A DNA stretch of 64,000 bases, from positions 434,001-498,000 of the forward strand of contig NZ_CP082945.1 in NCBI RefSeq assembly GCF_019933235.1, written 5' to 3'. The DNA is from Streptomyces angustmyceticus (GTDB lineage: Bacteria; Actinomycetota; Actinomycetes; Streptomycetales; Streptomycetaceae). A model generated the notes under the pieces. That model worked only from the letters and a program-made list of their open reading frames with translations. It ran no database searches and had not been told where the DNA came from. This document shows positions 17,961 through 26,713 of the stretch, one piece after another. The position numbers and the translations under genes were made by a program. Positions within the stretch are counted from its first letter, which is position 1. Each line of letters opens with the position of its first letter.

Positions 17961-19077
17961 CGGGGCTCGCCTCCTGGGGGGTGGGCGTGGTGCCGAGTCG
18001 GCGGTAGAGGTAGTAGGCGGCGCAGGCGCCCTCGCTGGAGACCATGGTGGCGCCGAGCGGGGAGCGCGGGGTGCAGAGGGTGCCGAACGCCTCGCACTCG
18101 TGCGGCTTGATGAACCCTTGGAGGACTTCACCGCTGCGGCAGGCGGCGGGCTCCCGGGTGGTGATGCCCTCGACGGAGAAGCGGTGCTCGGCGTCGTACT
18201 CGCGGTAGCGCTCCGAGAGCCGCCAGCCGCTGGCGGGGATGGTGCCGATGCCGCGCCAGGAGCGGTCGGTGACCTCGAAGACATCGGCGAGCATGGCCCG
18301 GGCCGCCGGATTGCCCTCGCCGCGCACGGCGCGGGGGTAGGCGTTGTCCATGGTGTGCTCGCCGCGCTCCAGTTGGCGGACGGTGCGGCGGATGCCCTCC
18401 AGGATGTCCAGCGGCTCGAAGCCGGTGACGACGATCGGCACCCGGAAGCGGGCGGCCAGTTCGGGGTACTCCCCCGTCCCCATCACGCTGCAGACGTGAC
18501 CGGCGGCGAGGAACGCCTGGACCCGGCAGTCGGGTGAGGCCATGATGGCCTCGATCGCGGGCGGCACCCGCACGTGCGAGACCAGCAGGCTGAAGTTGGG
18601 GATGCCGAGCTTGCGTGCCTGATGAACCGTCATGGCGTTGGGCGGTGCGGTGGTTTCGAAGCCGATGCCGAAGAACACCACCTCGCGGTGCGGGTTCTGC
18701 TGGGCGATCTTCAGGGCGTCGAGCGGGGAGTAGACGACCCGTACGTCACCGCCCCGGCTGCGCACCTGGAACAGGTCCCGGTCGGTGCCGGGGACGCGGA
18801 GCATGTCGCCGAAGGAGCAGAAGATCACGTCGGGGCGGGCGGCGATCTCCAGCGCCTTGTCGATGACCTCCAGCGGGGTCACACAGACCGGACATCCCGG
18901 CCCGTGGATCAACTCGACCTGTTCGGGCAGGAGTTGGTCGATCCCGTGCCGGATGATGGTGTGGGTCTGCCCGCCGCAGACCTCCATGAGGGCCCAGGGC
19001 CGGGTCACCGTGGACCGGATGTCGTCGAGCAGCCGCCGGGCGAGTTCGGGGTTCTGGAATTCGTCGAGGTACTTCAC
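17953..19077 (-). CDS. hypD: HypD, hydrogenase Fe-cofactor assembly protein
   Basis: HypD holds a [4Fe-4S] cluster and, with HypC, is the scaffold on which Fe(CN)2CO is assembled. The 374-residue product has all family motifs: CGGQTHT near residue 40, [11 protein letters not shown] near 65, a [11 protein letters not shown] segment, [11 protein letters not shown], and a C-terminal cluster of cysteines ([20 protein letters not shown]). The GTG start at 19077 overlaps the hypC stop in a GTGA arrangement, with GGGAGG upstream, so translation is coupled. Confidence 0.95.
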   Translation of the reverse strand: MKYLDEFQNPELARRLLDDIRSTVTRPWALMEVCGGQTHTIIRHGIDQLLPEQVELIHGPGCPVCVTPLEVIDKALEIAARPDVIFCSFGDMLRVPGTDRDLFQVRSRGGDVRVVYSPLDALKIAQQNPHREVVFFGIGFETTAPPNAMTVHQARKLGIPNFSLLVSHVRVPPAIEAIMASPDCRVQAFLAAGHVCSVMGTGEYPELAARFRVPIVVTGFEPLDILEGIRRTVRQLERGEHTMDNAYPRAVRGEGNPAARAMLADVFEVTDRSWRGIGTIPASGWRLSERYREYDAEHRFSVEGITTREPAACRSGEVLQGFIKPHECEAFGTLCTPRSPLGATMVSSEGACAAYYLYRRLGTTPTPQEASPVV

Positions 19078-19412
19078 CGGCCCGCCTCCCGCGCTCCGTC
19101 GCCGGCCGCGACCGCGGGTCCGGCGCCCGGCTCCTCCCAGCGGGGCGGCTCGGCCGCCGCCTCCCAGGGGTCGCCGAACTCCTCCTGCAGCAGGCCCAGT
19201 TCCTCGAACAGGGCCAGGGTCTTGCGGGCGGACTCCTCGTCCAGCCGCTGCAGCGCGAAGCCGACGTGGACGATGGCGTACTCGCCGACCCGCAGGTCGG
19301 GGACGTACTCCAGGCACACCTCCTTGACCACGCCGCCGAAGTCGACGGTGGCCATGCGGGTGCCGTCCCGTTCCTCGATGTCCAATACCTTGCCGGGTAC
19401 CGCCAGGCACAT
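19074..19412 (-). CDS. hypC: HypC, hydrogenase assembly chaperone
   Basis: HypC carries the Fe(CN)2CO unit between HypD and the large-subunit precursor. The essential N-terminal cysteine is Cys2 in MCLAVPGKV. The OB-fold-like core runs to about residue 85. At 112 residues it is longer than most HypC proteins because of a Pro/Gly/Ala-rich tail that may be disordered. GAGGAGAGG lies just before the ATG. It overlaps hypD by 4 nt and follows hypF after a 51-nt gap. Confidence 0.95.
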   Translation of the reverse strand: MCLAVPGKVLDIEERDGTRMATVDFGGVVKEVCLEYVPDLRVGEYAIVHVGFALQRLDEESARKTLALFEELGLLQEEFGDPWEAAAEPPRWEEPGAGPAVAAGDGAREAGR

Positions 19413-19463
19413 GGGCCCTCTCCTCGTCGTGGGTACGTTACGTCCGCCGCGCCGTGGCGCCGC

Positions 19464-21878
19464 TCAGCGCGCGGCGGCTCCTGCGGTGCGCGCCGCCACG
19501 ACGATCTGGCCGAGCGCCAGTCCCCCGTCGTTGGGCGGGACGCGGCGGTGGCGCAGGACGGTGAAGCCGTCCTGCCGCAGGAGGCGGGCGGTGGCCTCGG
19601 CCAGCAGGGTGTTGGCGAAGACGCCACCGGTCAGCGCCACGGTCGTCAGGCCCGCGCGGGCCCGGGCCAGCGCGCAGCAGCGCCGGACGAGGTCGGCGAC
19701 CGCGGTGTGGAAGCGGGCCGCGATCAGCGCCGGTGCGGTGCCCGCGCGCAGGTCCGCCACGACGGCGGTGAGCACCGGCGCCGGGTCGGCGACGGTGTCC
19801 GCGCCCGTCGTGCCCGCCGGGGCGGCGCGCAGCGCGAACGCGTAGCCGGGGCCGTGGTCCTCGCCGGCGGTCAGGGCCGCGGCTTCGAGGGCGACCGCGG
19901 CCTGGGCCTCGTACCCGGCGTGGTGGCAGATCCCGGCCAGCGAGGAGACCGCGTCGAAGAGGCGGCCCATGCTGGAGGTGGGCACGCAGTTGAGGTGGCG
20001 CTCCAGCTGCCGGGCCAGCAACCGCCGCTCCTGCGGCGGGCAGGCGGCCACCGGCGGCAGGTCCGCGGCCCAGTCGAGGCCGGCGGCGCGCAGATGGGTC
20101 AGGGCCATGCGGTAGGGGCGCCGTACGGTGGTGTCCCCGCCGGGCAGCGGGACGTAGGCGAGCTGACCGAAGCGGCGGTACCCGTCGTAGTCGGCGAGCA
20201 GGATCTCGCCGCCCCACACGGCGTGGTCGTCGCCGTAGCCGGTGCCGTCGAAGGCGACGCCGATGACGGGGTGGCCGTCGGGCAGGCCGTGTTCGGCCAT
20301 GGCCGAGGCGACATGGGCGTGGTGGTGCTGGACGCGGACCAGCGGGCGGCCGTCGGTGTGGCGCTGTGCCCACTGCCCGGAGCGGTAGCCGGGGTGCCGG
20401 TCGGCGGCGAGCAACTGCGGGCGCACCCCGGTGACCGTCTCCAGATGCGCCTGGGCCTCCTCGAACGCGAGCTGGGTCGCCAGGTCGTCCATGTCGCCGA
20501 TGTGCGCGGACAGCCAGGCGCGGTCCCCCTCGGCGAGGCAGAGCACGTTCTTGAGGTCGCCGCCGGCGGCGAGCGCGGGGCGTACCGGCACCGGGAGGCG
20601 GACGGGCATCGGCGCGTGCCCGCGCGAGCGGCGGATGAACAGCGGCTCGCCGTCGCTGATCCGGACCACGGAGTCGTCGCACGGGATCCGGATCGGCCGG
20701 TCGTGGGTGAGCCAGGCGTCGGCCAGGTGCGCCAGGCGCCGTACGGCGTCCTCGTCGTCGGTGACGATCGGCTCGCCCGCGACGTTGCCGCTGGTCATGA
20801 CGAGCAGCCGGGGGCCCCGGGGGTCGCCGGGCAGCCCGAGCAGCAGGTGGTGGAGCGGGGTGTAGGGCAGCATCACGCCCAGGTCGGGGCTGCCGGGGGC
20901 GACGGCGCCGGACAGCACCGGCGCGTCCGGGGCCGGCGCGGGGCCCCGGTGGCGGCGCAGCAGCACGATGGGGCGCACCGGCCCCGTGAGCAGGGCGCGC
21001 TCCTCGGGCCGTACGCGCACCAGGTGCTCGACGTCCGCGAGTTGACGGGCCATCAGGGCGAAGGGTTTGTCGCCGCGGTTCTTCCGGGCGCGCAGCAGGG
21101 CGACGGCGGTGTCGTCGGAGGCGTCGCAGACGAGGTGGTAGCCGCCGAGGCCCTTGACCGCGACGATCGCGCCCTCGGCGAGCAGCCGTCGGGTGGCGGC
21201 GACCGGGTCGGTGCCGGGGGCGGGGCGCGGGGGGCGGGTGGGGTCGGCGGGGTCCGCGGTCAGCAGCCGCAGGCGGGGGCCGCAGTCGTGGCAGGAGATG
21301 GGCTGGGCGTGGAAGCGCCGGTCGGCCGGGTCCGCGTACTCCCGCGCGCAGCGGGGGCACATCGGGAAGCGGTCCATGGTCGTCTGCGCCCGGTCGTAGG
21401 GCAGGGCGGTGACGATGGTGAAGCGCGGCCCGCAGTGGGTGCAGGTGAGGAAGGGGTGGCGATAGCGGCGGTCGGCCGGGTCGGTCAGCTCGGCGAGGCA
21501 GGCGTCGCACGTGGCGGCGTCCGGGGAGACCAGGGTGCGGGGGAGGCCGTCGGCGCGCGAGGGGAGGATGCGGAACCCGGTGTCGCCCCGCACCGCGACG
21601 TCCTCGGCGTCGACCGTCTCGACCACGGCCAGCGGTGGCGCGTCGGCGCCGATCCGGCGGCCGAACAGGTCGAGCGCGGCGACGGCGCCCTCGACCTCGG
21701 CGACGACGCCCTCGCCGGTGTTGGTCACATGGCCCGTCAGGCCCAGTTCCGTGGCGAGGGTGTGGACGAACGGGCGGAAGCCGACGCCCTGGACGACACC
21801 GCGCACGGTGATCCGGCGGCGTGCGGCGGCTGTCGCGGGGGCCGTCACGAGCCCCCCGCCGGCCTGCCCTGTGGTCAT
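19464..21878 (-). CDS. hypF: HypF, carbamoyltransferase for hydrogenase maturation
   Basis: HypF converts carbamoyl phosphate and ATP to carbamoyl-AMP and passes the carbamoyl group to HypE. The 804-residue protein has the expected order: acylphosphatase-like domain (about 20-110, VQGVGFRPF), two zinc-finger pairs (CDACLAEL...CTHCGPRF and CPRCAREY...CHDCGPRL), a YrdC-like domain (about 215-400, with KGLGGYHLVCDA) and a Kae1-like domain with VQHHHAHVASAM and VAFDGTGYGDD. The ATG at 21878 overlaps the hypB stop (ATGA), which explains the weak ribosome site. Confidence 0.95.
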   Translation of the reverse strand: MTTGQAGGGLVTAPATAAARRRITVRGVVQGVGFRPFVHTLATELGLTGHVTNTGEGVVAEVEGAVAALDLFGRRIGADAPPLAVVETVDAEDVAVRGDTGFRILPSRADGLPRTLVSPDAATCDACLAELTDPADRRYRHPFLTCTHCGPRFTIVTALPYDRAQTTMDRFPMCPRCAREYADPADRRFHAQPISCHDCGPRLRLLTADPADPTRPPRPAPGTDPVAATRRLLAEGAIVAVKGLGGYHLVCDASDDTAVALLRARKNRGDKPFALMARQLADVEHLVRVRPEERALLTGPVRPIVLLRRHRGPAPAPDAPVLSGAVAPGSPDLGVMLPYTPLHHLLLGLPGDPRGPRLLVMTSGNVAGEPIVTDDEDAVRRLAHLADAWLTHDRPIRIPCDDSVVRISDGEPLFIRRSRGHAPMPVRLPVPVRPALAAGGDLKNVLCLAEGDRAWLSAHIGDMDDLATQLAFEEAQAHLETVTGVRPQLLAADRHPGYRSGQWAQRHTDGRPLVRVQHHHAHVASAMAEHGLPDGHPVIGVAFDGTGYGDDHAVWGGEILLADYDGYRRFGQLAYVPLPGGDTTVRRPYRMALTHLRAAGLDWAADLPPVAACPPQERRLLARQLERHLNCVPTSSMGRLFDAVSSLAGICHHAGYEAQAAVALEAAALTAGEDHGPGYAFALRAAPAGTTGADTVADPAPVLTAVVADLRAGTAPALIAARFHTAVADLVRRCCALARARAGLTTVALTGGVFANTLLAEATARLLRQDGFTVLRHRRVPPNDGGLALGQIVVAARTAGAAAR

Positions 21879-22726
21879 GAGCGACTCGACGCCACGGTGC
21901 CGGAGCCGGTGGTGTGCGCGGGGCCGCCGTCCTGGGCCCGCGGGGCGTGTGTGTGGTCCGGGTGGTGGGAGTGGCCCTCGCCGTGGAGGTGGCACTCGTC
22001 GCGCGGCTGGCCGTCGTCGGCGTCATGGACGTGATGGGACTTGCGGGTCATCACGGGGATGTGCACCGGCGCCCCGTCGCGGGCGGCCAGCGCCCGGTCC
22101 ACCAGCACGCCGTCCCCTTCGCCGCGGCGCGCCGAGGTCAGCACCACCTCGACGCCGGGGTTGATGCGTTCGACGTTGGCGCGGAACTCCGCCTCGTCGA
22201 AGGCGACCGCCTCGGCGATGTCGGTCTTGGTGACCACGACCAGGTGGGCCAGCCCGAAGGCGGTGGGGTACTTCAGCGGCTTGTCCTCGCCCTCGGTCAC
22301 CGACGCCAGCACGATGCGCAGCGTCTCCCCCAGGTCGTAGGAGGCCGGGCAGACCAGATTGCCGACGTTCTCGATGAACAGCAGCCGGGTTTCGGCGGGG
22401 AGCCAGCCGTGCAGGTGCCCGCCCAGCATCTCGGCCTCCAGGTGGCACAGGCCGTCGGTGAGCACCTGTTTGACGGGCACTCCGGAGCGGGCCAGCCGGA
22501 CGGCGTCGTTCTCGGTGGCGAGGTCGGCAGTGAGCGCCGCGACCGGGATGTCCCGGCTGCGGGCCAGGGTCAGTTCCCGCTCCAGCAGGGCGGTCTTGCC
22601 GCTGCCGGGGCTGGAGAGCAGGTTGACGACCGCGGTGCCCCGCGCGGCGAGATCCTCGCGCAGGGTGTGGGCGCAGGCGTCGTTCTTGGCAAGGACCGCC
22701 TGTTGCAGGTCGACGACACGGCACAT
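21875..22726 (-). CDS. hypB: HypB, nickel-insertion GTPase with C-terminal His-rich tail
   Basis: HypB is the GTPase that works with HypA to insert nickel into the large subunit. The 283-residue product has the P-loop SPGSGKT at 39-45, GTPase switch motifs, the metal-site CHLEAEM segment and a TKTD base-recognition motif. In most His-rich HypB proteins the histidine stretch precedes the GTPase domain; here the N terminus is short and the last 55 residues hold it (HHVHD, HLHGEGHSHHPDHTH). That tail probably stores or delivers Ni. It starts 3 nt after hypA stops, and its ribosome site GAGGAG lies inside hypA. Confidence 0.95.
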   Translation of the reverse strand: MCRVVDLQQAVLAKNDACAHTLREDLAARGTAVVNLLSSPGSGKTALLERELTLARSRDIPVAALTADLATENDAVRLARSGVPVKQVLTDGLCHLEAEMLGGHLHGWLPAETRLLFIENVGNLVCPASYDLGETLRIVLASVTEGEDKPLKYPTAFGLAHLVVVTKTDIAEAVAFDEAEFRANVERINPGVEVVLTSARRGEGDGVLVDRALAARDGAPVHIPVMTRKSHHVHDADDGQPRDECHLHGEGHSHHPDHTHAPRAQDGGPAHTTGSGTVASSRS

Positions 22727-22729
22727 GGT

Positions 22730-23110
22730 TCAGCGCTCCTCAGGAATCGGGACGTGTACCGGGGCGTCGTTCCAGCACACTCGGACGATCTGCAGTTCCC
22801 GGCCGGACAGCAGCTCGGTGCTCGCCCCGCCGCATCCGGGGCAGCTGAGCCGCGGCGGCATGCCCACCGGCCAGGTCTGTGCGCAGGGGCCGCAGCGGGC
22901 GCGGGCCACGACGGGTTCGGTGATGAGTTCCGCGCCCTCCAACACCGTTCCCGCGCAGGCGAGTTCGAAGGAGAAGGCCAGCGCGTCCGGGACCACCCCG
23001 GCCAGTTCGCCGACCTGGAGCCGGACGCTGTTGACGGTGGTGGCCCCGGTGGGCCGGTCCGCGCTTTCGACCTGCTCCACGACCGCGAGCGCGATGGACA
23101 TCTCGTGCAT
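22730..23110 (-). CDS. hypA: HypA, nickel metallochaperone
   Basis: HypA binds Ni through the N-terminal MHEMS motif (His2) and a structural zinc through two CxxC pairs, Cys73/Cys76 and Cys90/Cys93. The 126-residue length is normal. The ATG at 23110 is the only one that gives the conserved N terminus, with GAGGG upstream. A 139-nt non-coding stretch separates it from the preceding microprotein gene, one of the few real gaps in the operon and a possible site for an internal promoter. Confidence 0.95.
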   Translation of the reverse strand: MHEMSIALAVVEQVESADRPTGATTVNSVRLQVGELAGVVPDALAFSFELACAGTVLEGAELITEPVVARARCGPCAQTWPVGMPPRLSCPGCGGASTELLSGRELQIVRVCWNDAPVHVPIPEER

Positions 23111-23249
23111 CGGTCCCTCTCTGGTGCGGGCACGGCCGTGGCACGGCCGGGTACCGCTCGGCATCATTAGACGGCGCGCCCGCAGGGCGGCCGCGGTGCC
23201 TCGCCGGGGCGGCGCGGTGGCGTACACCGTTCGGTGCAGCGCCCCCGGC

Positions 23250-23354
23250 TCACATGGAACGGATCCGCATATAGCGTTTGACGTCGGGCAGCACGGACCT
23301 GACGGCGACGGCGAGCGCGGCGGCGAGCGCCCCGCCCAGAGCGAGCTTCAGCAT
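23250..23354 (-). CDS. 34-residue membrane-active microprotein in the hydrogenase operon
   Basis: This short frame reads MLKLALGGALAAALAVAV, then a polar end DVKRYMRIRSM. A 20-residue hydrophobic helix followed by a basic tail suggests a small single-pass or peripheral membrane protein. It begins inside the last codons of the protease gene (7-nt overlap, ATGCTGA) and has GAGGAA upstream. From memory it resembles the streptomycete small-protein family DUF6893. It could anchor or modulate the hydrogenase, but no function is known. Confidence 0.65.
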   Translation of the reverse strand: MLKLALGGALAAALAVAVRSVLPDVKRYMRIRSM

Positions 23355-23917
23355 GGTGTCGTGTTCCTCTCATCGCTGGTGTGCGGTCCGGCGGCGGCCG
23401 GTGCCGGCTCCGCCGCGCCGACCAGCCGCAGGACCAGCCCCACGGCCTCGTCGACCGCGGCGGCGACCGGTTCGCTGAGCCCGATGCCTTCGGCGACATC
23501 GGCGGGTTCGCAGCCGACGACCAGGACCCGCTGCGGGCGTCGGCCGTCGGTGCCCGCGCTGAGCGTGTCGAGCAGCGCGAGCACGGTGTCGGGGGTCATG
23601 TGGTGGCCGTCGAGCGCGGTGTCCCGGGACGGGGCGCCGGCCGGGGCGGTGGCGTCGAGGAGGTAGACGGTGCCGGGTTCGCCGCCGCGCGCGGAGGCGT
23701 CCACCAGGAGCACCGTGTGGTAGCCGTCGAGCATCTGGTAGGCGAGGTGGACCCCGCGTACGCCGATGTCGACGACCTCCACGCCGTCGCGCATCGGGTG
23801 CTCGCCCAGGCGGCGCACGACCTCGACGCCGAAGCCGTCGTCGCCGAGGAAGATGTTGCCGACGCCGGCGATCAGCGTCCTCGCGGGCGGCCCGGCGACG
23901 GGTGCTTCGGCGTTCAC
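23348..23917 (-). CDS. [NiFe]-hydrogenase maturation protease (HupD/HybD type)
   Basis: This 189-residue endopeptidase removes the C-terminal peptide of the large subunit after nickel is inserted. The GVGNIFLGDDGFGVEV motif contains the Ni-sensing carboxylate, DIGVRGVHLAY the second, and the GHHMTPD segment carries the conserved histidine. The protein has a 25-residue polar tail. The GTG at 23917 overlaps the preceding stop codon (GTGA) with GGAGG 5 nt upstream. Its substrate should be the 23-residue tail of the large subunit encoded at 27315. Confidence 0.9.
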   Translation of the reverse strand: MNAEAPVAGPPARTLIAGVGNIFLGDDGFGVEVVRRLGEHPMRDGVEVVDIGVRGVHLAYQMLDGYHTVLLVDASARGGEPGTVYLLDATAPAGAPSRDTALDGHHMTPDTVLALLDTLSAGTDGRRPQRVLVVGCEPADVAEGIGLSEPVAAAVDEAVGLVLRLVGAAEPAPAAAGPHTSDERNTTPC

Positions 23918-25335
23918 GCGTCCTCCAGGGGAGCGATCTCATCGGGTTGGAAGTACAGGAACCGGCCCTGCTCGCGCCGGATGTCGACGCCCGGGTCGCC
24001 CTCCACGGTCACCGCGAGGTGCACCCCGCCGTCGACGTCGTGCAGGACGGCCTCGACATGGGCGGTGCGGCCCTGGAGGAAGAGGTCCTGGGCGTCGGTG
24101 CGGCGCAGGCCGGGACGCAGCAGCACCCGGCTGCCGGCGCCGACCGACCGGCCGTCGACGGTGATCCGGTCGCGTACGGGATCGACGCTGCGGTCGCTCT
24201 CCGGGTCCCACCAGGGGGTGTCCGGGCGCAGGCCCGGCACGTCGGGGGTCAGGTCGTCGGGTGCGGCCGGGCCGGGCCCGGTGACCTCGCGCAGGGACCG
24301 TACGGCGCCGTGCAGCCGCTCCAGCACCTCGGGCGGCATGGTGTCGGCGAGCTCGATGACCTCGGCGGCGCGGGGGTCGGTGCCGCGGGCCTCGCGCTTC
24401 TCCTGGTCGGTGAGGGCCGCGGTGCGCAGGGCGAGGATCTCGTCGATCTCCAGGGCGTCGTAGAGGGCGCCGGGGCTCTCGGGGGCGATGGCCGGGTGGT
24501 CCTCCAGGATGATCGGGGAGGACAGGACGACATCGGCGCGGCCCGCGTCGCCGGCCAGCACCGGCCAGGCGTGCTCGTTGCGGCAGTCCGCGACCGCTCC
24601 CCTGGCCCACTCCGGCGGGTCGGTCATGGACACGAACGAGCCCGCGCTCAGGCCGAGGAAGAGGTGGGCGCCGACCAGCGAGTGGGGCAGTGCCGCGTCA
24701 CGGTCGGCGCCGGAGCCGTCGGGTTCCCAGCCGCTGGTGTTCTCGACGGTCGCGGTCAGCCGCAGCGCCGCGTACGGACCGTCGAGTTCGCTCGCGGTCA
24801 GCCGCACGCGTCCGTGGAGTTCCGCGCGGCGGCGCACCAGCCGGCCGACGAGCTGCCCGCCGGCGTCGTGCACCGCCTCGGTCTCCTCCCCGGCGGGCCG
24901 GGTGAACGGGACGGTGACGCCCTCGCCGGTCAGCCGGGACACCTCGGCGTCGAGCGTGACGCGCTCCTCGACGCCCTCGTCCCAGGGGACCAGCACCCGG
25001 TCGGGCAGTTCGAGTTCCCCGACGGTCTCGAACGCGCCGTCGGTGCCGGCGCGTTGGACGGTGCGCCGCTGGGCGTGCAGGAACCGCAGCTCGGCCGTGA
25101 GCCGGGCCCCCGACCTGGGTTCCATGAGGCATTCGGTGCGCTGGACGGAGTGCTCCGCGCCGCGGGCGCCCCAGCGGGGCGGTACCAGGACGCCGAACTG
25201 CCAGCGGAGTCTGTTCTTGGCGGCGGAGGCGCGGTACGGGTAGAGCACATAGCCCTCGAACAGCACGGCGTCCGCCACCTGGCGGGCGGTGGCGAAGCGG
25301 TCCGCCGTGTCGTCGGGCCGGACGCTGGTCGTCAC
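23914..25335 (-). CDS. Uncharacterised hydrogenase-operon protein (473 aa)
   Basis: I do not recognise a named domain. The 473-residue product looks soluble, acidic, and mostly beta-rich, without signal peptide, transmembrane segment or Cys clusters. The N terminus contains VLFEGYVLYPYRASAAKNRLRWQFG, which looks conserved; the middle holds several strands with VTLDAEVSRL and RLTATVEN, and the end DIRREQGRFLYFQPDEI. It is locked in the operon by 4-nt overlaps at both ends (GTGA at 25335 and at 23917). It may help assembly or electron transfer for the hydrogenase; this is inference from position only. Confidence 0.7.
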   Translation of the reverse strand: MTTSVRPDDTADRFATARQVADAVLFEGYVLYPYRASAAKNRLRWQFGVLVPPRWGARGAEHSVQRTECLMEPRSGARLTAELRFLHAQRRTVQRAGTDGAFETVGELELPDRVLVPWDEGVEERVTLDAEVSRLTGEGVTVPFTRPAGEETEAVHDAGGQLVGRLVRRRAELHGRVRLTASELDGPYAALRLTATVENTSGWEPDGSGADRDAALPHSLVGAHLFLGLSAGSFVSMTDPPEWARGAVADCRNEHAWPVLAGDAGRADVVLSSPIILEDHPAIAPESPGALYDALEIDEILALRTAALTDQEKREARGTDPRAAEVIELADTMPPEVLERLHGAVRSLREVTGPGPAAPDDLTPDVPGLRPDTPWWDPESDRSVDPVRDRITVDGRSVGAGSRVLLRPGLRRTDAQDLFLQGRTAHVEAVLHDVDGGVHLAVTVEGDPGVDIRREQGRFLYFQPDEIAPLEDA

Positions 25336-26048
25336 GGCGCGGTCCTTTCGCTGACGGGGTGGGCGGCGGGGCGCGCGGCGACGCCGGGGAAGAGCCGGGC
25401 GCGCGGTGCGGGCGGCCCGCCGTCCCCGGCGGCGTCCAGCAGCGAGGCGACGGTCGCCTGCCAGGAGGGCAGGGCGTGCCGTGAGCGGTAGGCGAGCAGC
25501 GCGTCGAGGGTCTCGCGGGGCAGCCGGAGCCAGCCGCAGCCGGGGAAGTGCGTCTCGGTCATCTCCTGCCAGACGGACACCGGCATCCGCACGGACGCCT
25601 CCTTGTTCCAGGGCACCGGCTCGACGTGGAAGCCGCCGGTGCCGGCGAACACCGTGCCGGAGAACAGCAGCAGCAGCGGGACCTCGCCGTCGCGCAGGGC
25701 GTGGAAGTAGCGTCCGGCCGCGACGTCCAGGTCGTAGCTGCACGGGACCGGCAGGTCCACCTCGGTCTCGCCGGTGAAGCCGGGGACGACCAGGGAGACC
25801 TGGGCGAACTGCAGGGGCTGCAGGGTGCTGCCCCAGCGCGACCGCTCGCCGAAGAGGTCGGCGAGCGCCTCGGCCTCGTCGGTGCGGTAGCCGCGCCGGC
25901 CCGGTTCGATGCGCAACTGGCAGCGCAGCGCGACGGCGTGCACCCGGTCGCCTCCGGCGGCGGTCAGGCGCAGCCGGAAGAGCAGGGTGGGGGCCGCGGC
26001 GTAGCGGTCGGCGCGGACGCCGGTGCAGGCGAAGGACAGCTCGGTCAC
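25332..26048 (-). CDS. Uncharacterised hydrogenase-operon protein (DUF6084-like)
   Basis: A 238-residue soluble protein beginning VTELSFACTGVRADRYAAAP. It reads as a beta-sandwich-like protein with a central segment LQFAQVSLVVPGFTGETEVDLP and a basic, Pro-rich tail. From memory it matches the family DUF6084, known beside actinobacterial hydrogenases; a profile search would decide. The GTG start at 26048 overlaps the upstream stop, and its own stop overlaps the next GTG. No catalytic or metal-binding motif is evident. Confidence 0.7.
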   Translation of the reverse strand: MTELSFACTGVRADRYAAAPTLLFRLRLTAAGGDRVHAVALRCQLRIEPGRRGYRTDEAEALADLFGERSRWGSTLQPLQFAQVSLVVPGFTGETEVDLPVPCSYDLDVAAGRYFHALRDGEVPLLLLFSGTVFAGTGGFHVEPVPWNKEASVRMPVSVWQEMTETHFPGCGWLRLPRETLDALLAYRSRHALPSWQATVASLLDAAGDGGPPAPRARLFPGVAARPAAHPVSERTAP

Positions 26049-26713
26049 GGCCGGTCGTCCTCCCTCGGCTCCCGGGCCCGGCGGGCGACCTTGGCGAAGA
26101 ACTCGGTGACCGCGGCGCGTGCCTCGGCCCCGCCGTCGAAGCCCTGCCACAACAGGCGCATCCGGCCGACGAGTTCGTAGCAGATGTCGACGGGCACCAG
26201 GTAGCAGTCGATCCGGCCCTCGGAGCGGCGCAGCAGCAGCGCCTCCACGTCGGGCCGCAGCAGACCGGCCAGCCGGCTGGCGTCGAGCACGGTCTGCCAC
26301 GTCGAGGGGTCGAGTTCGCTCTCGGTGGCGCCGGCCGGGCTGGGGTAGAGCGCGACCAGCCGGTCGAGGTCGGCGTGGCGCAGGAAGAAGACCACGCCGA
26401 CGGGGATCTGCAGGAGGTTCCAGGCCGCGTCGTCGAGGGCGTGGCCGGGGTCGACGAGGTAGCGGTCGGGGACGGTACGGAACTGTCCGCCGCCGGCGCC
26501 GGGCTGCTCGAAGAGCAGCGCGCAGGGGGTGCAGGCGCAGGCCAGCGCGCGGCGTTCGGTGTTGACCAGGTGGCGGTGGTTGTGTTCGGCGAGCACCACG
26601 CCGCACAGTTCGCAGCGTTCGGGGGCGGGCGGCGCCGGGGTGCGGAAACGGCGCAGGCCGCGGTGGGCGCTCGACGGTCCGAGCCGCGGGGGCACCGTCA
26701 GCCGGCCGCTCAC
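26045..26713 (-). CDS. Uncharacterised Cys-containing protein (DUF5947-like)
   Basis: This 222-residue soluble protein has a zinc-ribbon-like N-terminal part: CELCGVVLAEHNHRHLVN, then CACTPCALLF, four to five cysteines that could bind Zn or an Fe-S cluster. The remainder is predicted mixed alpha/beta with a conserved LVPVDICYELVGRMRLLWQGF stretch. I recall it as DUF5947, a family found with group 1h hydrogenase genes. GTG start at 26713 in a GTGA overlap with the NifU-like gene. The role is unknown; a metal or redox function is plausible from the cysteines. Confidence 0.7.
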   Translation of the reverse strand: MSGRLTVPPRLGPSSAHRGLRRFRTPAPPAPERCELCGVVLAEHNHRHLVNTERRALACACTPCALLFEQPGAGGGQFRTVPDRYLVDPGHALDDAAWNLLQIPVGVVFFLRHADLDRLVALYPSPAGATESELDPSTWQTVLDASRLAGLLRPDVEALLLRRSEGRIDCYLVPVDICYELVGRMRLLWQGFDGGAEARAAVTEFFAKVARRAREPREDDRP

